This document shows, piece by piece, positions 8,527-17,202 of a stretch of DNA of 64,000 nucleotides. The stretch is taken from NCBI RefSeq assembly GCF_036346875.1, contig NZ_CP107852.1, forward strand, positions 620,001 to 684,000. The letters are read 5' to 3'. Below the pieces are notes generated by a model, which ran no database searches, was not told the DNA's origin, and worked only from the letters and a program-made list of their open reading frames with translations. Numbering within the stretch: position 1 is the first letter of the stretch; each line of letters opens with the position of its first letter. A program made the translations under genes and the position numbers. This stretch comes from Nocardia sp. NBC_00508 (GTDB lineage Bacteria; Actinomycetota; Actinomycetes; Mycobacteriales; Mycobacteriaceae).

Positions 8527-9522
8527 TCACGCGGCCAGCGCCGCAAACCGCCAATCGAGTACCGAACCCGACTTCGAAGAAACAACCGTTCGAATCTGAA
8601 GCACTCCTCCCCCACTCCCGAGCGGTTGCGCACGCTCGACGCGCACCGTGCTCGTCAGGGTATCTCCCTCGTACACCGGCGCAAGATGATCACAGGAGAT
8701 CCAACCCAGAATCGTCACAAGATTCGGCAGAACCCGGCAGACCTGCCCTGAAGCGATCGCGATCGTGTGTCCGCCGTAGACCAACCGCCGACCGGATTCG
8801 GCGGCCCGCTCATCATGGTGAACCGCGGCAATGTTCAGCGTCAACCGCGCGAGTTCCGGCGCGCTCGACACCACGTCACCGGCCGTGAGCACCCATTCGG
8901 ATCCCGCGATACATCCGTCGAAATGCTCCCCCGGAGCCATGCTCCGGAATGCGCTGAGATTCCACGTCTCCGGCGCTTTCCACTGCCCTCGACGTCTACG
9001 ACCAATAGCTGAGAGGTCATCGTGATGCCCGGTGTCGTCTTCGATCCGCCCGGGGCGTCGAGGCAGCATTGCGCAACGCCAGAAATCGAGAACTGGCTTT
9101 CCGAGCTGGTCCTTGGTGGATATTTGCAAAACTGCCAGACCAGTGGGATACCGCCCGGGCTTCGGACTGTTCTGGCGAAGCGCGACCACCTTGGTGACCG
9201 TATACAACGTATCCCCCAGTGTGGGATAGCCATGAAATTGCAAGCCACGGTAGAAGACGTTGGCCTTCACTCGCTGCGTGACGAGGGTCGACTGTCCTAT
9301 CGCAAGATTCCACACCAGCGCAGGATGTGCGTGGGTTGGTTTCCCGGTCACTCGCAAGGAAAGATTCTCGTCCAGGGGCAAACGCAGCCGATCGCCGACT
9401 ATTGCCTGGTGCGATGCGGCGAGTCCCGGGTTCAGCGTGACCGCGGGCGCGTCGTCGAACACCATCCCGATCGCAAGGTCGTCGAAGTATGGTCCGCCCG
9501 TGGGCACACTGCTGCTGCGCAT
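8527..9522 (-). CDS. MaoC-like double-hotdog acyl-CoA dehydratase family protein
   Basis: About 331 residues from ATG 9522, which has GAGGGAGC upstream; an ATG at 9738 would add 72 unlikely residues and overlap the small gene behind. The opening GPYFDDLAIGMVFDDAPAVT and the later YRGLQFHGYPTLGDTLYT are typical of two-hotdog MaoC proteins of actinobacteria. The first hotdog has HQAIVGDRLRLPLD where hydratases carry the Asp/His pair in SGDxNPxH, so hydratase activity is uncertain. The second half (GEHFDGCIAGSEWVLTAGDV, then LGWISCDHLAPVYEGDTL) repeats the fold. It may bind or hydrate an acyl-CoA. It lies 47 bases from the DUF3263-like gene on the same strand. Confidence 0.75.
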   Translation of the reverse strand: MRSSSVPTGGPYFDDLAIGMVFDDAPAVTLNPGLAASHQAIVGDRLRLPLDENLSLRVTGKPTHAHPALVWNLAIGQSTLVTQRVKANVFYRGLQFHGYPTLGDTLYTVTKVVALRQNSPKPGRYPTGLAVLQISTKDQLGKPVLDFWRCAMLPRRPGRIEDDTGHHDDLSAIGRRRRGQWKAPETWNLSAFRSMAPGEHFDGCIAGSEWVLTAGDVVSSAPELARLTLNIAAVHHDERAAESGRRLVYGGHTIAIASGQVCRVLPNLVTILGWISCDHLAPVYEGDTLTSTVRVERAQPLGSGGGVLQIRTVVSSKSGSVLDWRFAALAA

Positions 9523-9568
9523 TCGAAATGTAGCTCCCTCTCGGCGTCCGCGGCGGCCGAACGTTGCC

Positions 9569-9820
9569 TCATCTGCCGATGTTGCGGGCGAGCCGTATGC
9601 GACAGATGGATTCCAGTTGGGCGACTGCTTCTTTTCCATGCCGTGCAGCGACATCAGATCCGAGATTTGCTTGTATTCGGCCAAAGAATACGCGCGGCGT
9701 GACTCCGAACTCGATGAAAATATCTTCGTCGGGGCCACCTCCCCAATGCCGCCACCTTATCACGAAGTCGAGCATACGGCTGATTATCAACTCGTCACTG
9801 CACGATTTCGTCCGCGTCAT
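9569..9820 (-). CDS. DUF3263-like small protein
   Basis: An 83-residue protein beginning MTRTKSCSDELIISRMLDFV. The pattern MLDFxxRWxxxGGGPDEDIFxEFGVTP followed by a helix ending in ICRIRL resembles DUF3263 proteins of actinobacteria, which are small helical, possibly DNA-binding proteins. A good ribosome binding site (AAAGGAGT) sits six bases before ATG 9820. It precedes the MaoC-like gene on the same strand and may share its message. Family match is from memory of the pattern; function unknown. Confidence 0.6.
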   Translation of the reverse strand: MTRTKSCSDELIISRMLDFVIRWRHWGGGPDEDIFIEFGVTPRVFFGRIQANLGSDVAARHGKEAVAQLESICRIRLARNIGR

Positions 9821-9959
9821 GGAATCACTCCTTTCCCGCTCCTTGCGACTCCGGATCCGACGCTAGCCGAGGAGGGCCGTGTGCTACCATCCGACGCATC
9901 GGGTAGTTAGCGAATCAGCGGCCGGAGAACGTCCATCGCAGTCCGATGGCCACGACGAA

Positions 9960-10907
9960 TCAGCGGCTTCCTTCAGAATTGATCGGCTCTCCTGATGGCA
10001 TTCGCCCCGCATCGTCCTTCGATGCGCATTCCGGCGGTCCGGCAGATCGCCAACCGGGAACGCCGACCTCCGGCGTGCCGACGCCGATCTTGCTACCCGT
10101 CAGTTCACCCCAGTGTGCATGATTCAGCTCGTGCAGGGTGAAGCAGGCATTCAGCGCGTTGTAGAAACCCATGTTATCGACGGTCTGATTGACGGATTCC
10201 TTGATCATGAGGGCCGTCATTGTCGGCAACGCCGCGATCCGCCGCGCGAATTCGAGCGTGCGTTCCGCGAGTTCTCCGACTGGGTACACTTTGCTGACCA
10301 TGCCCAAACGGTGCGCCTCATGTGCGTCGATGGCGTCACCGGTGAGCATCAGCTCTTTGGCTTTGCGGGCCCCGAACTCCCACGGGTGGGCAAAGTACTC
10401 GCCGCCGCACATACCGAGCCGGGTACCGACGACGTCGGCGAACACCACGTCGTCGGCGGCAGTGATGAGATCACAGCACCAGGTGAGCATCAAACCAGCC
10501 GCCAGCACCGGGCCGTGCACTTGCGCAATGGTGATCTTTCTCAGATTGCGCCAGCGCCTGGTGTTTTCGAAATAGTAGTGCCACTCTTGCAGCATGCGGG
10601 ACTCGGTGACCGAGCGGGTGCCACCGTGGACTCGCATCGAGGGATGCTGATCCGGACCCGGCTCGGTCTCAGCGCGACTCTCTGCCGAACCCAGGTCGTG
10701 TCCGGACGAGAACATCGGACCGACCCCGCCCAAGATCACGACTCGGACGTCGTCGTCTGCCTCTGCTCGCAGGAACGCGTCATCGAGTTCCACCAGCAGA
10801 CCCCGGTTCTGCGCGTTACGCGTCTTCGGCCGGTTGAGGAGAATACGCGCGATGCTTCCGTCATCCAGCGTCTCGTATGTCAGGAATCGGTAGTCGTTCA
10901 CCGGCAT
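9960..10907 (-). CDS. Crotonase/enoyl-CoA hydratase family protein
   Basis: About 315 residues from ATG 10907 with AAAGGAG directly upstream; the same frame stays open further back, but that part reads as noise. The crotonase core is clear: GVGPMFSSGHDLGS forms the first oxyanion turn and HGPVLAAGLMLTWCCDLITA the second. At the positions of the two catalytic glutamates of rat hydratase (Glu144, Glu164) this protein has Met and probably Val, so it is unlikely to be a classical hydratase. HPWEFGARKAKELMLTGD is typical of a large actinobacterial subgroup. It lies 31 bases downstream of an LLM oxidoreductase gene and is probably in its operon. Isomerase or C-C lyase activity is possible. Confidence 0.85.
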   Translation of the reverse strand: MPVNDYRFLTYETLDDGSIARILLNRPKTRNAQNRGLLVELDDAFLRAEADDDVRVVILGGVGPMFSSGHDLGSAESRAETEPGPDQHPSMRVHGGTRSVTESRMLQEWHYYFENTRRWRNLRKITIAQVHGPVLAAGLMLTWCCDLITAADDVVFADVVGTRLGMCGGEYFAHPWEFGARKAKELMLTGDAIDAHEAHRLGMVSKVYPVGELAERTLEFARRIAALPTMTALMIKESVNQTVDNMGFYNALNACFTLHELNHAHWGELTGSKIGVGTPEVGVPGWRSAGPPECASKDDAGRMPSGEPINSEGSR

Positions 10908-10938
10908 ACTCCTTTCGATTCTCGAGCCTAGTGCTCGG

Positions 10939-12213
10939 CTACAGGACTGCCCGCTGATCTGCCGAGCCGGCGATTCGAGCCTCGTTGGCGATGACTCGAC
11001 TCTGGCTGACGGCCGGCGTCCAGACATCCGGCTTCTCCGACCAGAGGGACCGCAGGTGCGGTGCGACTTCGGTGCCGAACAGCGTGGTGTTCTTGCGCGC
11101 GACCTCCTCGGCGAGATTGCCGAAATGCATACACGTGACCAACTGTCCGACTCGCAGCGTCGTCGCCAGTTCGTGCACCCGCTGCCTGACGCGCTCCGGG
11201 CTTCCCGCGATGATGAATCCCTTTTCGTCGAGCTCCCAGAAATCCATTTCAGCAACCCGCTGGATATCCGAAGGGCTGACGATGCTGTTCTTCGCACTCC
11301 GTGCCGCGGTTTCAGCTCGCAACCGCTGCGCCCTGGCCGACACATACCCCGGTCCTTGGGCGAACCGTGGCGCGATCTTATTGTGCGTGTAGAAGTATTT
11401 GACCGCTTCGTGGTAGTCCGCCTCCGCCTCGGCGTCCGTGTCCGAGACGCAGATGATCTGGGTGAACGCCATGCGGTTGGGATTGACGTCGAGGCCACGC
11501 TCCTCGACCCGGTTCCAGAATCCGTCGACACTCGGCTTCGCGGTATGGAGTCCGGTGAAGGCGAGATGGCCGTAGCAGTAGCCCTCGTCGAGGACCAGGT
11601 CCCAGGTTTCCGGGCTGCCGGTTCCCGGCACCCAGACCGGCGGTGGTTTCTGGATCGGCCGCGGCCACGGGTTGACGTATCTGAGTTGGGTGTACTTCCC
11701 ATTGAACGCGAACGGCTTCTCGGCAGCCCATCCGCGCATGATCAGTTCACGCGCTTCGGAGAAGCGCTCGCGGATCTCACCGGGGGGAATGCCGTACGAG
11801 TACGACGCGTCCATCGGTGTCCCGACCACGAACCCGGCGATGAGCCGACCACCGGACAAGCAATCCAGATAGCCCATCTCTTCGGCCACCCGAATCGGTG
11901 GGTTGTACAGGGCCAGGGAGTCGCCGATCACCAGAATCGCCGCGTTCTCGGTCGTGGCCGCGAGCGCGGATGCCATCAGGTTCGGCGATGGAGTCATCGC
12001 GAACGGGGTCTGGTGGTGTTCGTTGACGGCGAGACCGTCGAAACCCACCTTGTCGGCCTCCTGCATGAGGCGGAGAAACATTCGGTAGGTCTCACCGACC
12101 TGCCCGGAGTCGACGAGGGCCGGTGACACATCGACCCAAGCGCTGTCGACGCGTTGCGGAAAGTCCGGCCCTAGATGCGGGTAGGTTACTTCAGCAAACC
12201 AATGAAATTTCAT
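10939..12213 (-). CDS. LLM class flavin-dependent oxidoreductase (luciferase-like)
   Basis: A 424-residue TIM-barrel enzyme of the bacterial luciferase/alkanesulfonate monooxygenase superfamily. It has the diagnostic VGFDGLAVNEHHQTP near 56-70, GRLIAGFVVGTP near 123-134, and SPERVRQRVHELA in the C-terminal part. Such enzymes use FMNH2 and O2 to oxygenate a substrate, or F420 in some subgroups. The HsaB-like flavin reductase at 56409 is a candidate partner. It is less similar to the other two LLM proteins of the window than they are to each other. It heads a unit with the crotonase and follows another LLM gene by 80 bases. Confidence 0.88.
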   Translation of the reverse strand: MKFHWFAEVTYPHLGPDFPQRVDSAWVDVSPALVDSGQVGETYRMFLRLMQEADKVGFDGLAVNEHHQTPFAMTPSPNLMASALAATTENAAILVIGDSLALYNPPIRVAEEMGYLDCLSGGRLIAGFVVGTPMDASYSYGIPPGEIRERFSEARELIMRGWAAEKPFAFNGKYTQLRYVNPWPRPIQKPPPVWVPGTGSPETWDLVLDEGYCYGHLAFTGLHTAKPSVDGFWNRVEERGLDVNPNRMAFTQIICVSDTDAEAEADYHEAVKYFYTHNKIAPRFAQGPGYVSARAQRLRAETAARSAKNSIVSPSDIQRVAEMDFWELDEKGFIIAGSPERVRQRVHELATTLRVGQLVTCMHFGNLAEEVARKNTTLFGTEVAPHLRSLWSEKPDVWTPAVSQSRVIANEARIAGSADQRAVL

Positions 12214-12293
12214 CTTCCCTCATACGGGATCGCTGAGCTGTTCTGCTCGTCAGCGTCGGCTGCCGAGTTCGAAATATGCGGAGACAACGGCGG

Positions 12294-13439
12294 CTACTTT
12301 CGATCGGTCGGCATTTCGCGAATTGCTGGCAGCACCTCCGCGGCAAACAGTTGCATCGACTTCACACAGAGATCGTGCGGCATGCCGCCGAAGTTGAAGT
12401 TGACCGCGATCTCGCGCGCGCCGGTGGTGCGCTGCATGTACTCGACCTTCTCGATGATCTCGTCAGGCGTACCGATGAGCTGATTGTCCGCCGCATTGTG
12501 TTCGGCGACCTCGGCTCCGCCACCCGGGACGAAGCCGGTACTGCCGGAATCCGGCTGCTTCATCATCTCGGCGTACTGCTCGTACCCGCTGATGTTCTCG
12601 AAAGCCGTAGGGTCGGCGAAGCCGTAGTGGAGTGCACCGTCACGCTCGAAGCGAGCGAAGTACTTACGTGCGATCGCCGCTTCCTCGGGCCGCTCCACGC
12701 AGTAGGCCCACAGCAGCACCATGGGCTGCGAGTCGGGAGAGAGTCCATTCTGTTGCCGAATCTGGTTGAACAACATCATGTTCTGGGCAACCTTGTCGAA
12801 GGATTGCGGACTGACCACGATCGCGCCCAGCCCCGCCTTCGCGACAGCTTCGAGCGAAGTTTCCGTCATGAAGCCGCCCAGTGCGTTACTCCACAGATCG
12901 CCGTGACGTGGCTGGGGCCGAATGCTCGTCTCAGGGATCTTGAAGATCTCGCCGTCGTAGGAGAAGCGCTCCTGGGTCAGGCCGAGCCGGATGACGTCGA
13001 GCGATTCGACGAACCGCTGACGAGCCTGCTCCTGCGGTATCCCCAAGGGGCCGAACTCTTTCGGCGAAAGCCCGCGGCCGACGCCGATCGTGTAGTTGCG
13101 ACCCTGCAGAAGGATGTCCAGGAAAGCGATCTCATGGGCGACCTGAACGGGGTGATGCCAGGGGAGCACGATCACGGAGGTGCCGAGATCCACGCGCTCG
13201 GTCCGCCCGGCCCAGAACGCAAGATGCTGAAGTGAATTGGGCACCATGCCGTACGGGGTCGCGAAATGTTCCACCGACCAGATCGAGTCGAATCCCAGCG
13301 GCTCGATCCTGTCCCCGAGGTCGAGAACCTCGTCCCACTTCACGTAGTCCGGCGGGCTCGGTGGCTGCGACCAGTCACCGGCCTGCACCCGCCGCCAATC
13401 CTCGGAATACATGCAGTGCAATGCAACGCCACATTTCAC
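12294..13439 (-). CDS. LLM class flavin-dependent oxidoreductase, paralogue A
   Basis: About 381 residues. I place the start at GTG 13439, eight bases after a TGGAGG site; a GTG at 13454 is the alternative. The luciferase-like fold shows in LGFDSIWSVEHFATPYG and VDLGTSVIVLPWHHPVQVAHE. It closely resembles the LLM protein at 14238: both share LGxGRGLxxxEF/Y, RQRFxESxDxxxLxLTxxRFSY and IPxTSxRPxPR. The two lie on opposite strands around a small SCP2-like gene. It is probably an FMN monooxygenase or dehydrogenase acting on a cyclic intermediate. A copy of the 14-base shared motif lies about 45 bases upstream. Confidence 0.88.
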   Translation of the reverse strand: MKCGVALHCMYSEDWRRVQAGDWSQPPSPPDYVKWDEVLDLGDRIEPLGFDSIWSVEHFATPYGMVPNSLQHLAFWAGRTERVDLGTSVIVLPWHHPVQVAHEIAFLDILLQGRNYTIGVGRGLSPKEFGPLGIPQEQARQRFVESLDVIRLGLTQERFSYDGEIFKIPETSIRPQPRHGDLWSNALGGFMTETSLEAVAKAGLGAIVVSPQSFDKVAQNMMLFNQIRQQNGLSPDSQPMVLLWAYCVERPEEAAIARKYFARFERDGALHYGFADPTAFENISGYEQYAEMMKQPDSGSTGFVPGGGAEVAEHNAADNQLIGTPDEIIEKVEYMQRTTGAREIAVNFNFGGMPHDLCVKSMQLFAAEVLPAIREMPTDRK

Positions 13440-13484
13440 CTGAGCAACCTCCACCGACCTCGTAGCGATATTGTATGCAAGTGT

Positions 13485-13498
13485 ACGTTAACTAACAT
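13485..13498 (+). promoter_or_regulatory. Copy of shared 14-base motif
   Basis: ACGTTAACTAACAT, in an AT-rich patch between the divergent LLM gene (start 13439) and the SCP2-like gene (start 13615). Variants of the same 14-mer lie at 20650, 31903, 39913 and 56152. Its position suits a repressor or activator site acting on both genes. Confidence 0.55.
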
Positions 13499-13614
13499 CA
13501 GGGTGTCTAGAGCCCTCTGGGCACACACCACTCGGACCGGGCGGCGCGGCATCGCGGCGCGCTGGCCGGAACTGCTCCGACAGTGACGATCGACAGAGAA
13601 ACGAGAGTTGTGCG

Positions 13615-14034
13615 ATGTATGCATTTGCCTCAGCCGAGTACCTCGCCGCCCTGCACGGCTACCTCGCCGCGCGTGCGAAAGAGTTCGATCGCGCCCTGCA
13701 CGGAGCAGCATTCTCCGTCTGTGAGGTCTACACGGACGTGCCACGGACCATCGCCGCAGACGGCCGGGTCGCGGTGACATGGCGGGTTCGCGCCGGTGCG
13801 GTCGAGCTCACCAGGACCGAGTCCGACGATGTGGAATTGAAGGTGGTCGTCGACTGGGCAACGATCGCTCCCCTCGCGAAGTTCGTCGTCGGCGACGACA
13901 AAGCCCGCGCCCGCGAGTTGAACGAGGCGATGGACCGTGCAGTCGCGGACGGCAAGATGATGGTCCACAGCAGCAATCGACCACCGGCGTTCTTCCGCTC
14001 GGTTCATGACGACATGGCCGCACTCACCTTGTGA
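13615..14034 (+). CDS. Small SCP2-like protein of unknown function
   Basis: A 139-residue protein beginning MYAFASAEYLAALHGYLAAR. The middle, VAVTWRVRAGAVELTRTESD followed by a VxLKVVVDWATIAPLAK-like strand and helix, fits the pattern of sterol-carrier-protein-2-like folds. That would mean a hydrophobic binding pocket and no catalytic motif. The match is weak and by pattern only. It lies between two divergent, closely related LLM oxidoreductase genes, which suggests it carries or binds their hydrophobic substrate. The nearest ribosome binding site is weak. Probably the first gene of a unit with the LLM and SDR genes that follow. Confidence 0.6.
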   Translation: MYAFASAEYLAALHGYLAARAKEFDRALHGAAFSVCEVYTDVPRTIAADGRVAVTWRVRAGAVELTRTESDDVELKVVVDWATIAPLAKFVVGDDKARARELNEAMDRAVADGKMMVHSSNRPPAFFRSVHDDMAALTL

Positions 14035-14237
14035 AGCCCACGCAACGGCACCTTGCATAAGTAAACGTTCACGTACTAAGGTCGGTCTTGGCCAGCGCGG
14101 GCGCAGGCGAGCAACGGTCTTGCGGAGAGACTCCACGCGTGCCGCGCATCAAACCCATCGGACTGCATCGCTGGCGGATAACGCAGCCATCGCCAGCGGA
14201 TAGTGCAGCCTCGGACAGACCGACGGGAGCGTCGTCG

Positions 14238-15395
14238 ATGAAGGTTGGCTTGTCCCTTCCCTTTGCCCACACGTCCGACTGGCAGCGTTTTCTCGCAACG
14301 GAACGACGTGAGCCGGCACCTGGACGTCCAGCTACACCTGACGTCCAGATCTGGGACGAAGATATTCAGCTCGGCTTGGAGGCCGAGCCGCTCGGGTTCG
14401 AGTCGATCTTCTGCCCCGAACACCACTTCACCCCGTACTGCTTCTCGACAGATCCCCTCCAGGTGCTGACCTACTTCGCCGGCCGCACGGAGCAGATCGA
14501 TCTCGGCACGATGGTGGTCGTATTGCCATGGCATCACCCGCTGCGCGTGGCAGAGCAGTCGACGATGTTGCAAAACCTCCTCGGCCCGGATCGGGATCTG
14601 CTCCTCGGCCTGGGCCGTGGGCTCGCGCGCCGCGAGTACAACGCTTTCGGCGTCGACATGAGCGAATCGCGGCAGCGCTTCGCGGAGTCGGTCGACATCC
14701 TCAAGCTCGCACTGACCGAAGACCGCTTCTCCTACCAAGGCACCCACTTCACCATCCCCGATACTTCGATGCGGCCCTACCCGCGGGATCGACGACTGCT
14801 GGAGAACCTTTACGGCGCATGGGGGAGCCCGCCCAGCGCTCCGATCGCAGCCGAGCTCGGCCTCAAACCATTCCTCATCCCGCAAAAGCCCTTCGAGGAC
14901 TACACGGCCGAGATGGACGAGTTCGCGAAGGTCCGCACCGACAGCGGCTACGCACCCGCCCAGCCCATGATCGTCGTCTGGGTCTACTGCGCCGAGACCG
15001 AAGAGCAGGCACACGCCGGCGCCATGGAGCATATGACCGCCTACGCACGCACGCCGGTGCTGCACTACGAGATCGACGGCGCGCACTTCGCCGGCCAGAA
15101 GGGCTACGAGCATTACGCCACGACCGCACAAGCGGTCGAGAAGTACAAGGTTGATCTCGGAGCTCAACTGGGCCAGATCTGGCTGGACAACCACGTGTGG
15201 GGTACGCCGGAGCAGTGCTTCGACAAGATCCAGGCCATTCACAAACGATGGGGTCCTTCACACCTGATAACAACGGTCAAGTACGGAGCCATGCCGGCTG
15301 ATGAGGCACGCCTCAACATGCGACTGTTCGCCAAGGAAGTTCTCCCCGCCGTCAAAGCACTCCAAGATCCGGCTCCATTGCCGCCGCAGGAATGA
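14238..15395 (+). CDS. LLM class flavin-dependent oxidoreductase, paralogue B
   Basis: About 385 residues from ATG 14238 with GGGAG upstream; the open frame back to 14088 adds 50 non-conserved residues. It begins MKVGLSLPFAHTSDWQRFLA and has LGFESIFCPEHHFTPYCF, the luciferase-like signature, with the EHH motif intact where paralogue A has EHF. GTPEQCFDKIQAIHKRWGP near the C-terminus is typical. Likely uses reduced flavin to oxygenate or oxidise a hydrophobic substrate in the cytosol. The SDR gene starts ten bases after its stop, so the two are one unit. A patch of AT-rich sequence with ACGTTCACGTACTAAG lies at about 14065-14080 upstream. Confidence 0.9.
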   Translation: MKVGLSLPFAHTSDWQRFLATERREPAPGRPATPDVQIWDEDIQLGLEAEPLGFESIFCPEHHFTPYCFSTDPLQVLTYFAGRTEQIDLGTMVVVLPWHHPLRVAEQSTMLQNLLGPDRDLLLGLGRGLARREYNAFGVDMSESRQRFAESVDILKLALTEDRFSYQGTHFTIPDTSMRPYPRDRRLLENLYGAWGSPPSAPIAAELGLKPFLIPQKPFEDYTAEMDEFAKVRTDSGYAPAQPMIVVWVYCAETEEQAHAGAMEHMTAYARTPVLHYEIDGAHFAGQKGYEHYATTAQAVEKYKVDLGAQLGQIWLDNHVWGTPEQCFDKIQAIHKRWGPSHLITTVKYGAMPADEARLNMRLFAKEVLPAVKALQDPAPLPPQE

Positions 15396-15405
15396 GGAAT
15401 CCCGA

Positions 15406-16218
15406 ATGCATGAACTGACTGGGAAAACGGCGTTTGTGACCGGCGGCGCCCAAGGCATCGGTCTCGGCATCGCGCACGAGTGCGCCGCGAAGGGAATGAA
15501 GGTAGCCATCGTCGATGTCGACGAACAGGCACTTCGCGAGGCGGAGCAGGAACTCAGTCGAAAAACGGACGTCGTTGCCATGGTGCTCGACGTCCGCGAT
15601 CGGGAAGCCTACGCGGAGGTCGCGGACAGGGTCGAAGCCCAGCTCGGCAACGTTACGCTTCTCTGCAACAACGCCGGCGTCGCGGGCAACACCACCGTGA
15701 CGAACCTCAGTTACGCAGCGTGGGACTGGGTGGTCGGCATCAATCTCACCGGCGTGTACAACGGCATTCAAACCTTCGTGCCTCGGATGATCGAACGCAA
15801 TGAGCCCGCCCATATCCTGAACACGGCCTCAGGTGCGGGGCTGCTCGGCGCCGGTGCCGGATTCCTCTACAGCGCTTCCAAGTTCGGGGTCGTCGGGCTT
15901 TCCGAAGCCCTGCGTACGGAGCTCGAACCGCACAACATCGGTGTGAGCGTCCTGTGCCCGAGCGCCGTTGCCACCGGCATCATCTCCAATACCACGGCCT
16001 CCGCGCCGAAGGTCGATCAAGGCCCCACGGTCATGGCCGGCCTGGATGACCGTCTTCAGGTGTTCGCCAAGATGCTGGCGCACGGAGCCACGCCCGACCA
16101 GGTCGGCCGAATGGCGATCGATGCCGTTCGCGAGAATCGCTTGTACGTGCTGACCGATTCCCTGCTGAAGGAATGGCTGGAGAAGCGAACGGCGGAGATC
16201 ATCGACGCGATGCCTTGA
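15406..16218 (+). CDS. SDR family NAD(P)-dependent oxidoreductase
   Basis: A 270-residue Rossmann enzyme. TGGAQGIGLGIA binds the nucleotide, VDVD at the end of beta-2 favours NAD, CNNAGVAG is the structural motif, and the catalytic Ser/Tyr/Lys are in LNTASGAG and YSASK. Start ATG 15406 has GAGGA upstream and follows the LLM stop by ten bases. The long C-terminal stretch (about 195-265) would cap the active site for a bulky substrate. It probably oxidises an alcohol or reduces a ketone formed next to the LLM reaction. A strong hairpin terminator follows. Confidence 0.9.
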   Translation: MHELTGKTAFVTGGAQGIGLGIAHECAAKGMKVAIVDVDEQALREAEQELSRKTDVVAMVLDVRDREAYAEVADRVEAQLGNVTLLCNNAGVAGNTTVTNLSYAAWDWVVGINLTGVYNGIQTFVPRMIERNEPAHILNTASGAGLLGAGAGFLYSASKFGVVGLSEALRTELEPHNIGVSVLCPSAVATGIISNTTASAPKVDQGPTVMAGLDDRLQVFAKMLAHGATPDQVGRMAIDAVRENRLYVLTDSLLKEWLEKRTAEIIDAMP

Positions 16219-16284
16219 GAAACCACTCCCCTTGCGCTCGTCGGATCGGACCCGCCCAGGGCGCACACTGACGCCGGTCCGAAG

Positions 16285-16319
16285 ACGCCCCGTGGTCGAT
16301 GCCGGCGACCACGGGGCGT
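16285..16319. terminator. Bidirectional terminator hairpin
   Basis: A perfect 14-bp stem, ACGCCCCGTGGTCG pairing with CGACCACGGGGCGT across a seven-base loop, lies between two convergent SDR genes. There is no clear U-run, as is usual in actinobacteria. It can serve both strands. Confidence 0.8.
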
Positions 16320-16378
16320 GCTCTTCCTGGCCTGTTTCGGCACCCTGCCGGGCTCGCCGTGCTGAGGCAACCGGCCAC

Positions 16379-17113
16379 TCATGCTCGAAATCCGTCGGTA
16401 CCCGCCCTGGTTACGACAACTTTCGGAACAACAGCTTGCCGGGAGAGCCGCAGCAGCATATCGACAATTTCTACGATGTCGTCGACACGTATCATCTCCT
16501 CCCGTGCCACACTTTCGCGGGCCCATGCAGACATGTCGGTGTCGACGAATGCCGGAGCGACCGCTGTCCCGCTGATCCCGTTTCCCGATTCCTCGGCATT
16601 GAGTGTCTCGATCAACGAGACGAGTGCAGCCTTGGTCGCTCCATATACACCGAGCCCCGCCTCGGCATACACTCCCGCAATAGATCCGAGCGCAATCACT
16701 TTCGCACCGCTGACAGCGTTTTCTCGCACAGCATTACGAAGTAGCGGCAAACATCGCTGCAGAAGGGCAAACGGAGCTCCGAGATTGACCGCGACCGTCT
16801 TGTGGTAACGGCCGATCGGATAATCCTCGATACGGCCTGCTGTCCCGACGCCTGCGTTCAGGATCAGCGCATTCATGCCTCCGTACCGGTTTTCGTGAGT
16901 CCCGGCAAGTGCCTCCGCGGCGTCCTCGGCGGCAAGATCGATGGCAACCGATGCCACATCCCTTGCGCCTTCGGCCCGAAGCCGGTCGGCCACGACTGCG
17001 AGACTCTCTCGGTCGCGCGCGGTAATTGTCAGGTCGTAGCCCTGCGCAGCAAGTCGAGACGCGACGCCCAGACCGATCCCGCGAGTGGCTCCTGTGACAA
17101 GTGCTGATTTCAT
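16379..17113 (-). CDS. SDR family NAD(P)-dependent oxidoreductase
   Basis: A 244-residue short-chain dehydrogenase with TGATRGIGLGVA for nucleotide binding, LNAGVG in place of NNAG, and catalytic YGATK. Arg33 in TARDRE suggests a preference for NADP. GGGAGG precedes ATG 17113. Last gene of a minus-strand unit with the FAD-linked oxidase (89 bases upstream) and the substrate-binding lipoprotein. The oxidase and SDR may act in succession on a hydroxy acid, with the lipoprotein handling uptake. Substrate unknown. Confidence 0.88.
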   Translation of the reverse strand: MKSALVTGATRGIGLGVASRLAAQGYDLTITARDRESLAVVADRLRAEGARDVASVAIDLAAEDAAEALAGTHENRYGGMNALILNAGVGTAGRIEDYPIGRYHKTVAVNLGAPFALLQRCLPLLRNAVRENAVSGAKVIALGSIAGVYAEAGLGVYGATKAALVSLIETLNAEESGNGISGTAVAPAFVDTDMSAWARESVAREEMIRVDDIVEIVDMLLRLSRQAVVPKVVVTRAGTDGFRA

Positions 17114-17202
17114 GGCCGGCTACCTCCCTATCCTGAGCGGACCGATTTCTCCGCTCCGGTGAGCCGCTGGAATCAAAGGGGTTCGTGACACGATTCGTCC
17201 GG

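Noticed and set aside
10939..15395. A bioluminescence (lux) operon.
   Set aside because: The luciferase-like genes lack fatty-aldehyde supply genes (luxCDE), and the surrounding genes are catabolic. The superfamily is mostly non-luminescent.
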